From positions 1 to 45,143 of the IMG/VR virus record IMGVR_UViG_3300031566_000089: a stretch of DNA of 45,143 nucleotides. One strand, written 5' to 3'. Below, piece by piece: positions 36,818 to 42,865 of this stretch (the first letter of the stretch is position 1; every line of letters starts with the position of its first letter). A program made the translations under genes and the position numbers. The stretch is from a virus. Under the pieces are notes generated by a model. That model was not told where the DNA came from. It made no database searches and saw only the letters and a list, made by a program, of their open reading frames with translations.

Positions 36818-37098
36818 TCCCCCATCTTCAGCCAGAAGAAGACCGTATCGCCTCGCTGTGTCGCTTGGAGTCCGGGGAAGCGGTCGACGTAGCGGGTTCG
36901 GCGGCTAGGAAGGCGTGAGTTATAGAGGGCCATCCGGCAGAGAATGGCCCTAGTCGGGTTCTCTAATTGGACTGGAATAGCCTGACCCTCGGCCTTGGCT
37001 AGCCGTTGGGAAAGCTCGCTAAAGAGTAGGTGCCATGTTTCACGCGACCCGACTGCCGGAATTTCTGTTGGTTCGCCGATTGTGTATTCAGCCATCAT
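36814..37098 (-). CDS. Small hypothetical protein
   Basis: 94 residues from ATG 37098 (overlapping stop). MMAEYTIGEPTEIPAVGSRETWHLLFSELSQRLAKAEG, a beta-strand rich second half (QAIPVQLENPTRAILCRMA, DTVFFWLKMGE). Reads like a small DNA-associated alpha-beta protein, not recognised. Confidence 0.6.
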   Translation of the reverse strand: MMAEYTIGEPTEIPAVGSRETWHLLFSELSQRLAKAEGQAIPVQLENPTRAILCRMALYNSRLPSRRTRYVDRFPGLQATQRGDTVFFWLKMGE

Positions 37099-37361
37099 TC
37101 CCCCATTTCACTGAGCCAGTCCTGCAAGCAGGCCCGCTCACGCTGCGCGGCATGTCCCTCAATCGCAAGGGCCAAGTCGCGCATGAGTCGATAATTCTTG
37201 GCGCGGAATGCGCCGCCAGCGGCGGCGGCAATCAGTACGGCTCCTGGGTCAAGCCCGTGTTCCTCGCCCCATTTGTAGAGCCTGCCCACTCCAGCGTTGA
37301 ACTTGCGTTCATATACGCTCGTCCGCCGCTCTCGACTTGGGAAGTGAAGGATTGCTACCAT
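37095..37361 (-). CDS. Small hypothetical protein, first gene of the leftward block
   Basis: 88 residues from ATG 37361, with TTTAAGGAGG ahead. MVAILHFPSRERRTSVYERKFNAG, a helix with AVLIAAAAGGAFRAKN, and a helical end ACLQDWLSEMGE. Upstream (37382-37438) is a strong hairpin. Function unknown. Confidence 0.65.
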   Translation of the reverse strand: MVAILHFPSRERRTSVYERKFNAGVGRLYKWGEEHGLDPGAVLIAAAAGGAFRAKNYRLMRDLALAIEGHAAQRERACLQDWLSEMGE

Positions 37362-37381
37362 CAAAGCCTCCTTAAATAAGT

Positions 37382-37438
37382 GGCCCCGGCCGCTGCTTGA
37401 CAGGTGGCATGAGGAGAGACAGTACAGCGACCGGGGCC
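37382..37438 (-). repeat. Strong leader hairpin upstream of 37361
   Basis: GGCCCCGG (37382-37389) with CCGGGGCC (37431-37438), and GCTG (37392-37395) with CAGC (37425-37428), around a 29-base loop. On the minus strand it is followed by ACTTATTTAAGGAGG. It would end any transcript poorly (no T-run) but can protect the 5' end or block ribosomes from upstream. Confidence 0.6.
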
Positions 37439-37470
37439 GAGCCAGAGGGGAACCCCTGTACCCGCTGCCG

Positions 37471-37494
37471 AGACTGGACGGGACTCGAACCCGC
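37471..37494 (-). other. tRNA T-arm-like piece (candidate attP identity block)
   Basis: On the minus strand GCGGG-TTCGAGT-CCCGT is a perfect T-stem and canonical T-loop (37478-37494), followed by CCAGTCT as a potential acceptor 3' strand. A convincing D-arm and anticodon arm are missing upstream, so this is not a complete tRNA. A tRNA 3' end about 500 bp from an integrase gene is the usual setting of an attP core. Whether a host tRNA has this end cannot be checked here. Confidence 0.4.
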
Positions 37495-37737
37495 AACTCC
37501 TGAGCACCACCACAGGCGTTCTCCCATCGGCGGTGAAACCTTCTTGAACTACCAGCGCTCAGCGGCAGATACAGAGGAGACAGCGACGGCCCCGGCATCC
37601 CTGCCGGAGCCGCCCTGTCCAAAGGTAAAGCGATCCCAAGGCCCGAAGATGGTAGAATCTGGCGGGAAGCCTTAGATCGCAATCCTTGCGTCGGGTCTGT
37701 CGTGGAGAATCCATCTACCATCTCAGAAGCAACGTAG

Positions 37738-37743
37738 TATAAT
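37738..37743 (+). promoter_or_regulatory. Perfect -10 box upstream of integrase
   Basis: TATAAT preceded by GTAG, with no good TTGACA box at 17 bases. A second candidate, TTGACA at 37903-37908, lies nearer the gene with weak -10 options (TGGTATTCT at 37930-37938). Neither is decisive. Confidence 0.35.
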
Positions 37744-37797
37744 CTCGGGAGTACGTCAAGCCCCTTTTCAAGATATTTTCCCCCGTTGCCACATCCA

Positions 37798-37863
37798 AGA
37801 CATTTGTACAAGACACTTGTTCTTTTCGGGCCAGGCCGACATAAGAGCCTAGTACAAATGTCT
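37798..37863. repeat. 12-bp perfect in inverted orientation upstream of integrase
   Basis: AGACATTTGTAC (37798-37809) and GTACAAATGTCT (37852-37863), centres 54 bases apart, about five helical turns. A smaller palindrome ACAAG-ACA-CTTGT sits next to the first arm. Suitable for arm-type integrase sites or a looping repressor. Confidence 0.6.
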
Positions 37864-37962
37864 CGACGGGGGATAAAGTTGGCGAAAAGGTTCCCGAACC
37901 ACTTGACAGGTTATGCTTGGCAGGTGTTATGGTATTCTCTGCCGCAGGGAAGTGGCGGGGTC

Positions 37963-37981
37963 TGTCGGCTAGGAGCCGACA
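37963..37981 (+). promoter_or_regulatory. Hairpin covering the integrase ribosome binding site
   Basis: TGTCGGCT, loop AGG, AGCCGACA: a perfect 8-bp stem whose right arm ends one base before the GTG start. The AGGAG sequence lies in the loop and the first pairs, so the folded form would hide it and reduce integrase translation. Confidence 0.6.
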
Positions 37982-38815
37982 GTGACGGTGGCAGCGGCGG
38001 TAGCCGCGTACATACAAATGCTCCAGGCTACGGGGCGGAGTCCCCACACCCTCCATTCGGCAGTGTCTTGCCTTCATTCCTTCATAACCTTCACCGGCAA
38101 TATCGACACCCCCGACGCGGCTCAACAGGCCGTGGCCTTCCTCGCGCACAGGGCCGAGACCCTCAAGATCAATAGTCTCCGCGCCATTTTCTCCCATTTG
38201 AAATGCTTCCAGTCCTTCTGTGTGGACCAGGGCTGGCTCGACCGCAACCCGCTGGAGAGAATGCACAGTCCGCGAGCGGAGATCGTCGTCACCATGCCGC
38301 TGAGCGACGTGGAGATATTCGCCATCCTCAAGGAATCTGGGCCGTGGGAGAGGGCGATGGTGATCCTATTGTTGGGAACGGGTATGCGGATCGGCGAGCT
38401 GGCGAAGCTGACGTGGCCGGACGTGGGCGAGGGTGTCTTGTTATTGAGGGGCAAGGGGAACAAACAGCGGACGGTGGCTCCCGGCGTGACCGCCATGCGG
38501 GAACTCATGCGCCTGCCGAGAGGGGCGAAGGTGTTTCCCTTCACCCGTGAGGCCATGATCGCCCGCCTGCACCGGGTCTCCGTACACTCAGGCGTGCTGT
38601 TTCACGCACACCAGTTCCGCCACACCTACGCCCACAGGTTCCTAGAGCATGGCAATATCGAGGACCTGGCGGAAATCTTGGGGCACAATTCTATCGAGAC
38701 GACGCGGACGTACCTTCGCGCCCACAACAGGGAGCGGATGCTGGAGGCGATGCAGCAGTACAACCCGGCGGACATTCTGTTGGACAAAGGGCTACGCGCC
38801 GCGAGTCTGGGCTAG
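37982..38815 (+). CDS. int: Tyrosine recombinase / integrase
   Basis: 277 residues from GTG 37982. N-terminal SAM-like core-binding domain (about 1-95), catalytic domain with R136 (GTGMRIGEL), K158 (RGKGNKQR), H210 and R213 (HAHQFRHTYAHRF), H235 (ILGHNS) and the nucleophile Y244 (TTRTYLRAHN). All six conserved residues are present, so the enzyme looks intact. Its size is like Xer-type recombinases. It runs opposite to its neighbours and is flanked by long noncoding DNA, which fits a temperate phage with attP close by. Confidence 0.9.
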   Translation: MTVAAAVAAYIQMLQATGRSPHTLHSAVSCLHSFITFTGNIDTPDAAQQAVAFLAHRAETLKINSLRAIFSHLKCFQSFCVDQGWLDRNPLERMHSPRAEIVVTMPLSDVEIFAILKESGPWERAMVILLLGTGMRIGELAKLTWPDVGEGVLLLRGKGNKQRTVAPGVTAMRELMRLPRGAKVFPFTREAMIARLHRVSVHSGVLFHAHQFRHTYAHRFLEHGNIEDLAEILGHNSIETTRTYLRAHNRERMLEAMQQYNPADILLDKGLRAASLG

Positions 38816-38847
38816 ATAGGACATTCTTGTGGACATTTCGGTGGACA

Positions 38848-38913
38848 GGCTGTGTAAAATCTATGTAGGAATGTTACCAAAACTGTCCTTTTCCTACAGT
38901 AATTTTACACGCC
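38848..38913. repeat. Nested inverted repeat after integrase (candidate recombination site)
   Basis: Outer arms GGC-GTGTAAAAT (38848-38860, one bulged T) and ATTTTACAC-GCC (38902-38913); inner arms TGTAGGAA (38864-38871) and TTCCTACA (38891-38898), with a 3x3 internal loop and a 19-base apical loop. It begins about 30 bases after the integrase stop. TGGACA-type short repeats precede it at 38829-38847. Confidence 0.6.
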
Positions 38914-38927
38914 TTCAGAAAGCCCAA

Positions 38928-38943
38928 CACCCCCGAAGGGGTG
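38928..38943 (-). terminator. UUCG-tetraloop hairpin, leftward
   Basis: On the minus strand CACCCC-TTCG-GGGGTG, followed by TTGGGCTTTC. The C(UUCG)G loop is very stable. T-tract is weak, so it may be a terminator of limited strength or the end of a structured RNA. It could serve leftward transcripts from the HNH gene or from the promoter-like repeats at 39050 and 39186. Confidence 0.5.
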
Positions 38944-39049
38944 CTGCGCCGTTCGCGGGATTCCGCTAACCATTATTTTAGTGCAGCCTCACCCACCCTA
39001 ACTGCGTGTCCCTGCCTGCCTAAACGCATAGTCAGGGCTTCCCAATAAC

Positions 39050-39205
39050 ATTCTACCACAGCCGTCAAGAGATGAGAACACCGCTACGTTGCTGGCTTTC
39101 GGTCTAGGCCCTATTCACCAGACGGGCGGTGTTCTCCCCGTCGCCGCATTGCTCCTTGCGGGGCGCGGCACGGGTTCGCATTAGTATTCTACCACAGACT
39201 GTCAA
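39050..39205 (-). promoter_or_regulatory. Two copies of a promoter-like element 136 bp apart
   Basis: ATTCTACCACAG occurs at 39050-39061 and 39186-39197; each is followed two or three bases on by GTCAA. Read on the minus strand each copy is TTGAC, a short gap, then CTGTGGTAGAAT, with TGG-TAGAAT having the form of an extended -10. The 8-base gap is too short for a -35 and -10 pair, so the TTGAC part is probably separate. Confidence 0.5.
39074..39136. repeat. 11-bp perfect inverted repeat between the two elements
   Basis: GAGAACACCGC (39074-39084) and GCGGTGTTCTC (39126-39136), 41 bases apart. It lies in 38816-39264, a 450-base stretch without a gene that I can support. The region looks like structured noncoding RNA or regulatory DNA. 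Confidence 0.55.
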
Positions 39206-39264
39206 CTACTGCGTGACGGTCATCTCTAAGACAGGCTGGCCCTCGATCCCCCCGCGTTTGGGCT

Positions 39265-39816
39265 TTAGGGCCAAGCCTCACCCCTTAGAATACGCGCAGC
39301 CTGTGATTCACTCAGGCCGTATTGCTGGGCCAATGACCGATGGGTAAGACAGGGTTGGTCAATCCACTGACCCCTGATATAGCAGCGATGGCCCTGACTT
39401 AGCCAGCGTACCCGCATCTCGTCCGCGATGGCCTGTGTTATTTTCGCATTCGCGTAGGTGGCTAATACCTCGCCATGCGGGAAGCGGCCCTTGGCTATGC
39501 AGTCAGCAGTGTTGTCTTTTGCTGTACCTAGCATAAGGTGGTCAGGATTGACACAGCATCGGTTGTCGCAACGGTGGTTCACCTGAAAACCCACTGGAAT
39601 CGGGCCGTAGTGAAGTTCGTAGGAGAAGCGATGGACGTAGACGTGGCGGCGGGAATCGTCGGTTAGGCTGCCGACACGGAATGTCCCATAACCCCTACCG
39701 TTTTTGGCAGCCATCCAATCCCAGCAACCATCGGGGGCTTTGTTGACCTTGGCCCAGAAACGATCTTCGGGTAGGGTTGGCTTGAGACCGGGTGGGGATT
39801 TATACTGACGATGCAT
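39265..39816 (-). CDS. Freestanding HNH homing-type endonuclease
   Basis: 183 residues. Core at about 50-115: RRHVYVHRFSYELHYGPIP, VNHRCDNRCCVNPDHLMLGTAKDN (H-N-H type with CC pair), typical of group I intron or freestanding HNH endonucleases of phages. The C terminus (LAQQYGLSESQAARILRGE) is a helix-turn-helix for target binding. It has its own strong promoter (39877-39905) and a 5' hairpin, i.e. it is an independent unit. No intron is apparent around it. Confidence 0.8.
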   Translation of the reverse strand: MHRQYKSPPGLKPTLPEDRFWAKVNKAPDGCWDWMAAKNGRGYGTFRVGSLTDDSRRHVYVHRFSYELHYGPIPVGFQVNHRCDNRCCVNPDHLMLGTAKDNTADCIAKGRFPHGEVLATYANAKITQAIADEMRVRWLSQGHRCYIRGQWIDQPCLTHRSLAQQYGLSESQAARILRGEAWP

Positions 39817-39841
39817 CGGGAAGTTCCTTTCTCGGTGTCAT

Positions 39842-39872
39842 GCAGCGGGGCAGTCCACACTGTCGCCGCTGC
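39842..39872 (-). repeat. 5' leader hairpin of the HNH gene
   Basis: GCAGCGG (39842-39848) and CCGCTGC (39866-39872), with inner CAGT/ACTG pairs. It starts within a few bases of the predicted transcription start (about 39870), so the mRNA would begin with it. Confidence 0.55.
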
Positions 39873-39876
39873 CTCT

Positions 39877-39905
39877 ATTATAGTCTATCGGTACAACCAA
39901 ATCAA
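39877..39905 (-). promoter_or_regulatory. Promoter of the HNH gene
   Basis: TTGATT (39900-39905), 17 bases, TATAAT (39877-39882) with TATAAT perfect. The -35 box overlaps the stop of the metallophosphoesterase gene. Confidence 0.6.
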
Positions 39906-40870
39906 TAGCGATACGTTCGCCCCTCGACGGTGAAGATACGGTCGAAGACGTTGACCTTCGTGAAGTGGACTTTGCCGTTGATGATGCGGGAGTAGCCGAA
40001 CCCCTGCTGCCAATCGGGGTAGGGGAGCCAGTCGGGGTCGAGGGTACAGGTGCAGCCAATGACGTAGAACGCCTGCGGCTGTCCCTCGTCGCCTGCCCAA
40101 CCGTAGTCTTGGCACCTGTGGTAGTGACCGCAGACTCCCGACGAGCGGATGTACTCGCTCATCCACTTGGCACAGGTCTTCGCCGAGCCGCCCTTTTTCG
40201 GGCCGTGGGTGATAACGAACCCACGGTAGTCAATTCGGCTAGGGAAGGGGAGGTAATGGACCCCACGTTCGGCAAGATTGAGGTAGGAGGGGATGCTGTT
40301 GATCGGCGCACCGGTCTTTTCATTCTTCATACCGTAAAGCGCTCCGGCAGTACGCCAGAGGTATCGCCTGAGCCTGTCTTCGTGGTTGCCGTCCTCCCAA
40401 TACTGCTCCATGTCAGGGGAAGCGTTCTTGTGCTTGTCTAGCAGGACTCGCGTTTCGCTGCACTCAGCGTCCATGTCCTTGCGCCGCGTCGGGTTACGGT
40501 CGAACATACTGATGTCGTACATGTCCTGTACGTCGCCGACGATAAACTCGCGTCTCGGTTGGAAGTCCTCGATGACTCTCCCAATCGCCTTCATAAGCGG
40601 CCAGTCGGTGTAGGGAATGTGCGAGTCGCACCAGTAGATAGCGAACTCGCCTTCCTCAACGTCCTTGATGTGATGGGTGAAGGGGGATTCGCGGCGGGTA
40701 AAGAGTTTGTCGGAGGTAGGCGGTGGGGTCTCGTGCCGTAGTCCCCGGTAGGAGCGTTTACGATTGTTTGTGAACTGCCCGCACGCTACGCAGCAGAACT
40801 TCTGCGTCTTGCGGCGCTTCTCGGGCAGCGGGTTCTCGCAGCCTTCGCGGGCGCACTTCAACTCGTCCAT
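39902..40870 (-). CDS. Metallophosphoesterase with N-terminal zinc finger
   Basis: 322 residues. An N-terminal finger (KCAREGCENPLP... FCCVACGQ, about 5-32) is followed by calcineurin-like motifs: CDSHIPY (D-x-H, about 81-87), FIVGDVQDMYD (GDxxD, about 109-119), EDGNHEDRLRR (GNHE), ITHGPKKGG (H-G) and VCGHYHR (GHxH). All five metal-binding motifs are visible. Members act as phosphatases, phosphodiesterases or nucleases such as SbcD/Mre11; the finger makes a nucleic-acid substrate more likely. GGAGG precedes the ATG. Confidence 0.8.
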   Translation of the reverse strand: MDELKCAREGCENPLPEKRRKTQKFCCVACGQFTNNRKRSYRGLRHETPPPTSDKLFTRRESPFTHHIKDVEEGEFAIYWCDSHIPYTDWPLMKAIGRVIEDFQPRREFIVGDVQDMYDISMFDRNPTRRKDMDAECSETRVLLDKHKNASPDMEQYWEDGNHEDRLRRYLWRTAGALYGMKNEKTGAPINSIPSYLNLAERGVHYLPFPSRIDYRGFVITHGPKKGGSAKTCAKWMSEYIRSSGVCGHYHRCQDYGWAGDEGQPQAFYVIGCTCTLDPDWLPYPDWQQGFGYSRIINGKVHFTKVNVFDRIFTVEGRTYRY

Positions 40871-40976
40871 GATCCTCCAGGGGGCCTACATCCCAACAGG
40901 TATCGTCGTGGCCCCAGTAGGTTCCGGCATAGGTGCCGAGGTTGGGCAAGTCCATCAGGTTCCTAGTCTTCTGCAT
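40758..40976 (-). CDS. Possible small ORF overlapping metallophosphoesterase start
   Basis: 72 residues from ATG 40976, MQKTRNLMDLPNLGTYAGTY, then WGHDDTCWDVGPLEDHG. The first 35 residues fill the 93-base gap between the flanking genes and look protein-like; the rest is read over the metallophosphoesterase in another frame and looks like overprint. Only weak support. Confidence 0.3.
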   Translation of the reverse strand: MQKTRNLMDLPNLGTYAGTYWGHDDTCWDVGPLEDHGRVEVRPRRLREPAAREAPQDAEVLLRSVRAVHKQS

Positions 40977-41361
40977 CTACCTTCTCTACTGACTTCCACA
41001 GAGCTACGGCCATCCTGTCGATGGTTTCCTCCAGGCGGTGCATCAGTCGCCGCCGAACCTCGCTGTCAAACCCGAATAGTTCACAAATCTCATCCTCAAG
41101 CGGGGCAGCGATGACATGCAGCCACTCGTGCAAACAGTTCTGATCGACGGTATCGGGGTGAAGTTCAAACGTGTGAGGCAGGACACCGAAGCTGGCCCAG
41201 TGATAAGGCGCTTCCCGCGTGACGTGCATGGCAAGGTCTGGCCTGTCCGGTGGCTGCGTCTTCTCATACTTGATCTGTCCTTGCCAGTCTTCGAGGCAGA
41301 GGATTCGCTGCCACTTCTGAAGGTATCTCTCGATAGCCTCGCGCTTCTGGCGCTTGTTCAC
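40963..41361 (-). CDS. HExxH metallopeptidase-like protein
   Basis: 132 residues. The centre NCLHEWLHVIAAPLEDE (about 79-95) has an HExxH zinc-binding motif (H82, E83, H86), with E93 a possible third ligand. N terminus is helical and charged (MNKRQKREAIERYLQKWQRIL). Small zinc peptidases of this type are found in phages, often unassigned. It lies between the endolysin and the metallophosphoesterase genes. Substrate unknown. Confidence 0.65.
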   Translation of the reverse strand: MNKRQKREAIERYLQKWQRILCLEDWQGQIKYEKTQPPDRPDLAMHVTREAPYHWASFGVLPHTFELHPDTVDQNCLHEWLHVIAAPLEDEICELFGFDSEVRRRLMHRLEETIDRMAVALWKSVEKVDAED

Positions 41362-41900
41362 GGATACCTCTTCGCGTTGAACTCAGCAAAGGTCAGTATC
41401 TTCGGGATGCTGTCGATGAGCTTCTGGCCGGGGCACCCCGTCGACTGGTGGGGCCATTGCCCATGCCCACGCACAACCCTCAGCCCGCCGCACCATCGCC
41501 AGAGGGCTATTAGACCGAGCGAGAGGGCGCAGAGCATGGCGTCGGGCGGTGTCTCAAACCGCCAGTCCCCCATCGCGCAGATGCCTAGGAGCCTGTCGTT
41601 CAGGCCCGCCGTGTGGCAGCCCCACGTATCTAGGGGACGCGTTTGGAACAGGCGGCCAGAGGGCGAGGCCATCAACTGATAGCCGATACCGCCGAAGTGC
41701 GCTACGTCCCACTCGTAACACCTTTGGGCGTAGAGTAGGTCGTCGCGGAGGGTTGTGCCCTGGTACTTCACGCCGCCGTGATGTAGAGAGACGCCGATGA
41801 TCGCTTCCGGTGCATGAGTATAACTGGCGCTCGCCCCATGCGCGTCGGGGAACTGGGTAGTCAGGTCGCAGAGTTCAATCCCGTGGACTAGGGTTCTCAC
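41358..41900 (-). CDS. N-acetylmuramoyl-L-alanine amidase (endolysin)
   Basis: 180 residues from GTG 41900 (AGGAAGG ahead). Amidase_2/PGRP features: IIGVSLHHGG (zinc His near 40-41), YQLMASPSGRLFQTRP, TWGCHTAGLNDRLLGICAMGD (about 92-112), and RGHGQWPHQSTGCPG (about 144-158) with the distal His/Cys ligands. It cleaves the amide bond between muramic acid and the stem peptide during lysis. No signal peptide or cell-wall-binding domain is visible. The nearby membrane proteins probably provide export. Confidence 0.85.
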   Translation of the reverse strand: MRTLVHGIELCDLTTQFPDAHGASASYTHAPEAIIGVSLHHGGVKYQGTTLRDDLLYAQRCYEWDVAHFGGIGYQLMASPSGRLFQTRPLDTWGCHTAGLNDRLLGICAMGDWRFETPPDAMLCALSLGLIALWRWCGGLRVVRGHGQWPHQSTGCPGQKLIDSIPKILTFAEFNAKRYP

Positions 41901-42048
41901 GTTCCTTCCTCACATTCTTGAGGCCGCAGCGCTTTAGCCGGACAATGAGACCTACCGCCTCTTCAAGCGTCAGCAGTTGCTTGCTACGCATTCTGACGGG
42001 CTTCTCGCCGCCCGTGTCTGCGCGAACTCGGTAGAGGTCGTTCCCCAC
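41875..42048 (-). CDS. Small protein between DUF3307-like gene and endolysin
   Basis: 57 residues from GTG 42048: MGNDLYRVRADTGGEKPVRMRS then a helical QLLTLEEAVGLIVRLKRCGLK and basic end. It fills a 150-base gap and overlaps the endolysin start by 26 bases. No clear Shine-Dalgarno site ahead of the GTG; ATG 41991 (MRSKQLLTLEEA) is a possible start. Family not recognised. Confidence 0.45.
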   Translation of the reverse strand: MGNDLYRVRADTGGEKPVRMRSKQLLTLEEAVGLIVRLKRCGLKNVRKERENPSPRD

Positions 42049-42054
42049 AGTCCA

Positions 42055-42369
42055 TCAGGGCCGCCTCCATTTCCGGTCTGCATACAGCAGTTGCAGTAGG
42101 ATCGCGTGTAGCGCCTGATCCTGCCATATCTGCTTTACGATTCCCGCCCGACATTTCAGGGCATCGGTTACAAAGTGGGCGACAGCTAGGATGCCGAGCC
42201 TCCGCCATGATGTTTCGCCGATCAGGCGGAAGGCGGCGGCGTAGGTAAGCGCGTGGTAGGCCAAGACTTCCCAGCTTTGGCCCTTCTCCCGTGCCATCCA
42301 CTCATTCTGAAAGGCGAAGTCTCCGATGAAGTGACCAGCGAAGGCGTCCTTGATCGTCGGCTTGTTCAT
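42055..42369 (-). CDS. DUF3307-like membrane-associated protein
   Basis: 104 residues from ATG 42369 (GGGAGGG ahead). GHFIGDFAFQNEWMAREKG, LAYHALTYAAAF, VAHFVTDALKCR and IWQDQALHAI match the DUF3307 pattern (HxxGDFxxQxxWM, H at mid, HFxxDxxK, DQxxH). The family is found in phages and bacterial chromosomes, function unknown, sometimes near lysis genes. Conserved H and D residues suggest metal binding. Confidence 0.75.
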   Translation of the reverse strand: MNKPTIKDAFAGHFIGDFAFQNEWMAREKGQSWEVLAYHALTYAAAFRLIGETSWRRLGILAVAHFVTDALKCRAGIVKQIWQDQALHAILLQLLYADRKWRRP

Positions 42370-42370
42370 A

Positions 42371-42577
42371 TCACGCCCTCCCAAAGAACAGGTGTAGAAT
42401 GGCCCACACTGCTAGACCCGCCGCCATCCACCAGATGAACGGGTGGCCGAGAAGCGGGCGGATTTGCTCGGAGAGGGTATCGCCAGGAGCCCTGCGAAGC
42501 CACACAGCCCACACCTCGACAGCGAGTCCGATGCTGACCCAAGTCGCCCAGAAGATGCGAAAGTACAGACTCGACAT
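42371..42577 (-). CDS. Small membrane protein, holin-like
   Basis: 68 residues with two hydrophobic helices (about 7-26, FRIFWATWVSIGLAVEVWAV; about 46-66, PFIWWMAAGLAVWAILHLFF) and a short polar loop. Position directly before the DUF3307-like and endolysin genes and after an XhlA-like gene suggests a holin or holin partner. ATG adjoins the previous stop (TAGATG). Confidence 0.65.
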   Translation of the reverse strand: MSSLYFRIFWATWVSIGLAVEVWAVWLRRAPGDTLSEQIRPLLGHPFIWWMAAGLAVWAILHLFFGRA

Positions 42578-42799
42578 CTATGCCCCCACGAGCAGCGCGA
42601 CCAGCACGCCGACGATAACCGGCGTACCGAAGCCCAGCACCGCAGCGCCGCCCATCAGTTTGTTGCGCCAGCCGTTCAGCCGGTCGAGCCGTCGTAAGCA
42701 CTCCTCAAATCGTTCGTCGCTGCGCTCGCAATAGGGGAGAAACACATCCCGCGTCCACCTGTCCAGTACCACTTCCATCCGTTCCTGTGCTGTCGCCAT
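42578..42799 (-). CDS. XhlA-like membrane protein (lysis accessory)
   Basis: 73 residues from ATG 42799. Charged N terminus with RSDERFEECLRRLDRLNGWRNK (heptad coiled coil), then a C-terminal membrane helix (GGAAVLGFGTPVIVGVLVALLVG). This layout matches the haemolysin XhlA group that works with holins in lysis. First gene of the lysis cassette, 20 bases from its promoter. Confidence 0.7.
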   Translation of the reverse strand: MATAQERMEVVLDRWTRDVFLPYCERSDERFEECLRRLDRLNGWRNKLMGGAAVLGFGTPVIVGVLVALLVGA

Positions 42800-42820
42800 T
42801 CTTCTCACCTTCACGTAAAC

Positions 42821-42849
42821 GTAATAGCACTCCCGTAGTGCTTTGTCAA
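42821..42849 (-). promoter_or_regulatory. Lysis-cassette promoter with internal palindrome
   Basis: TTGACA (42844-42849), 17 bases, TATTAC (42821-42826). The spacer contains AGCACT-CCCGT-AGTGCT (42826-42842), a perfect 6-bp inverted repeat that fills it, a likely operator. Confidence 0.6.
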
Positions 42850-42865
42850 CTATCTACTCGGGTTA

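Noticed and set aside
37471-37575. Complete tRNA gene on the minus strand
   Set aside because: T-arm is good, but D-arm does not pair, no anticodon arm is recognisable and the acceptor stem has a mismatch and G-T pairs.
37715-38266. 183-codon minus-strand frame antisense to integrase
   Set aside because: Overlaps the catalytically intact integrase gene and has no ribosome binding site or family features.
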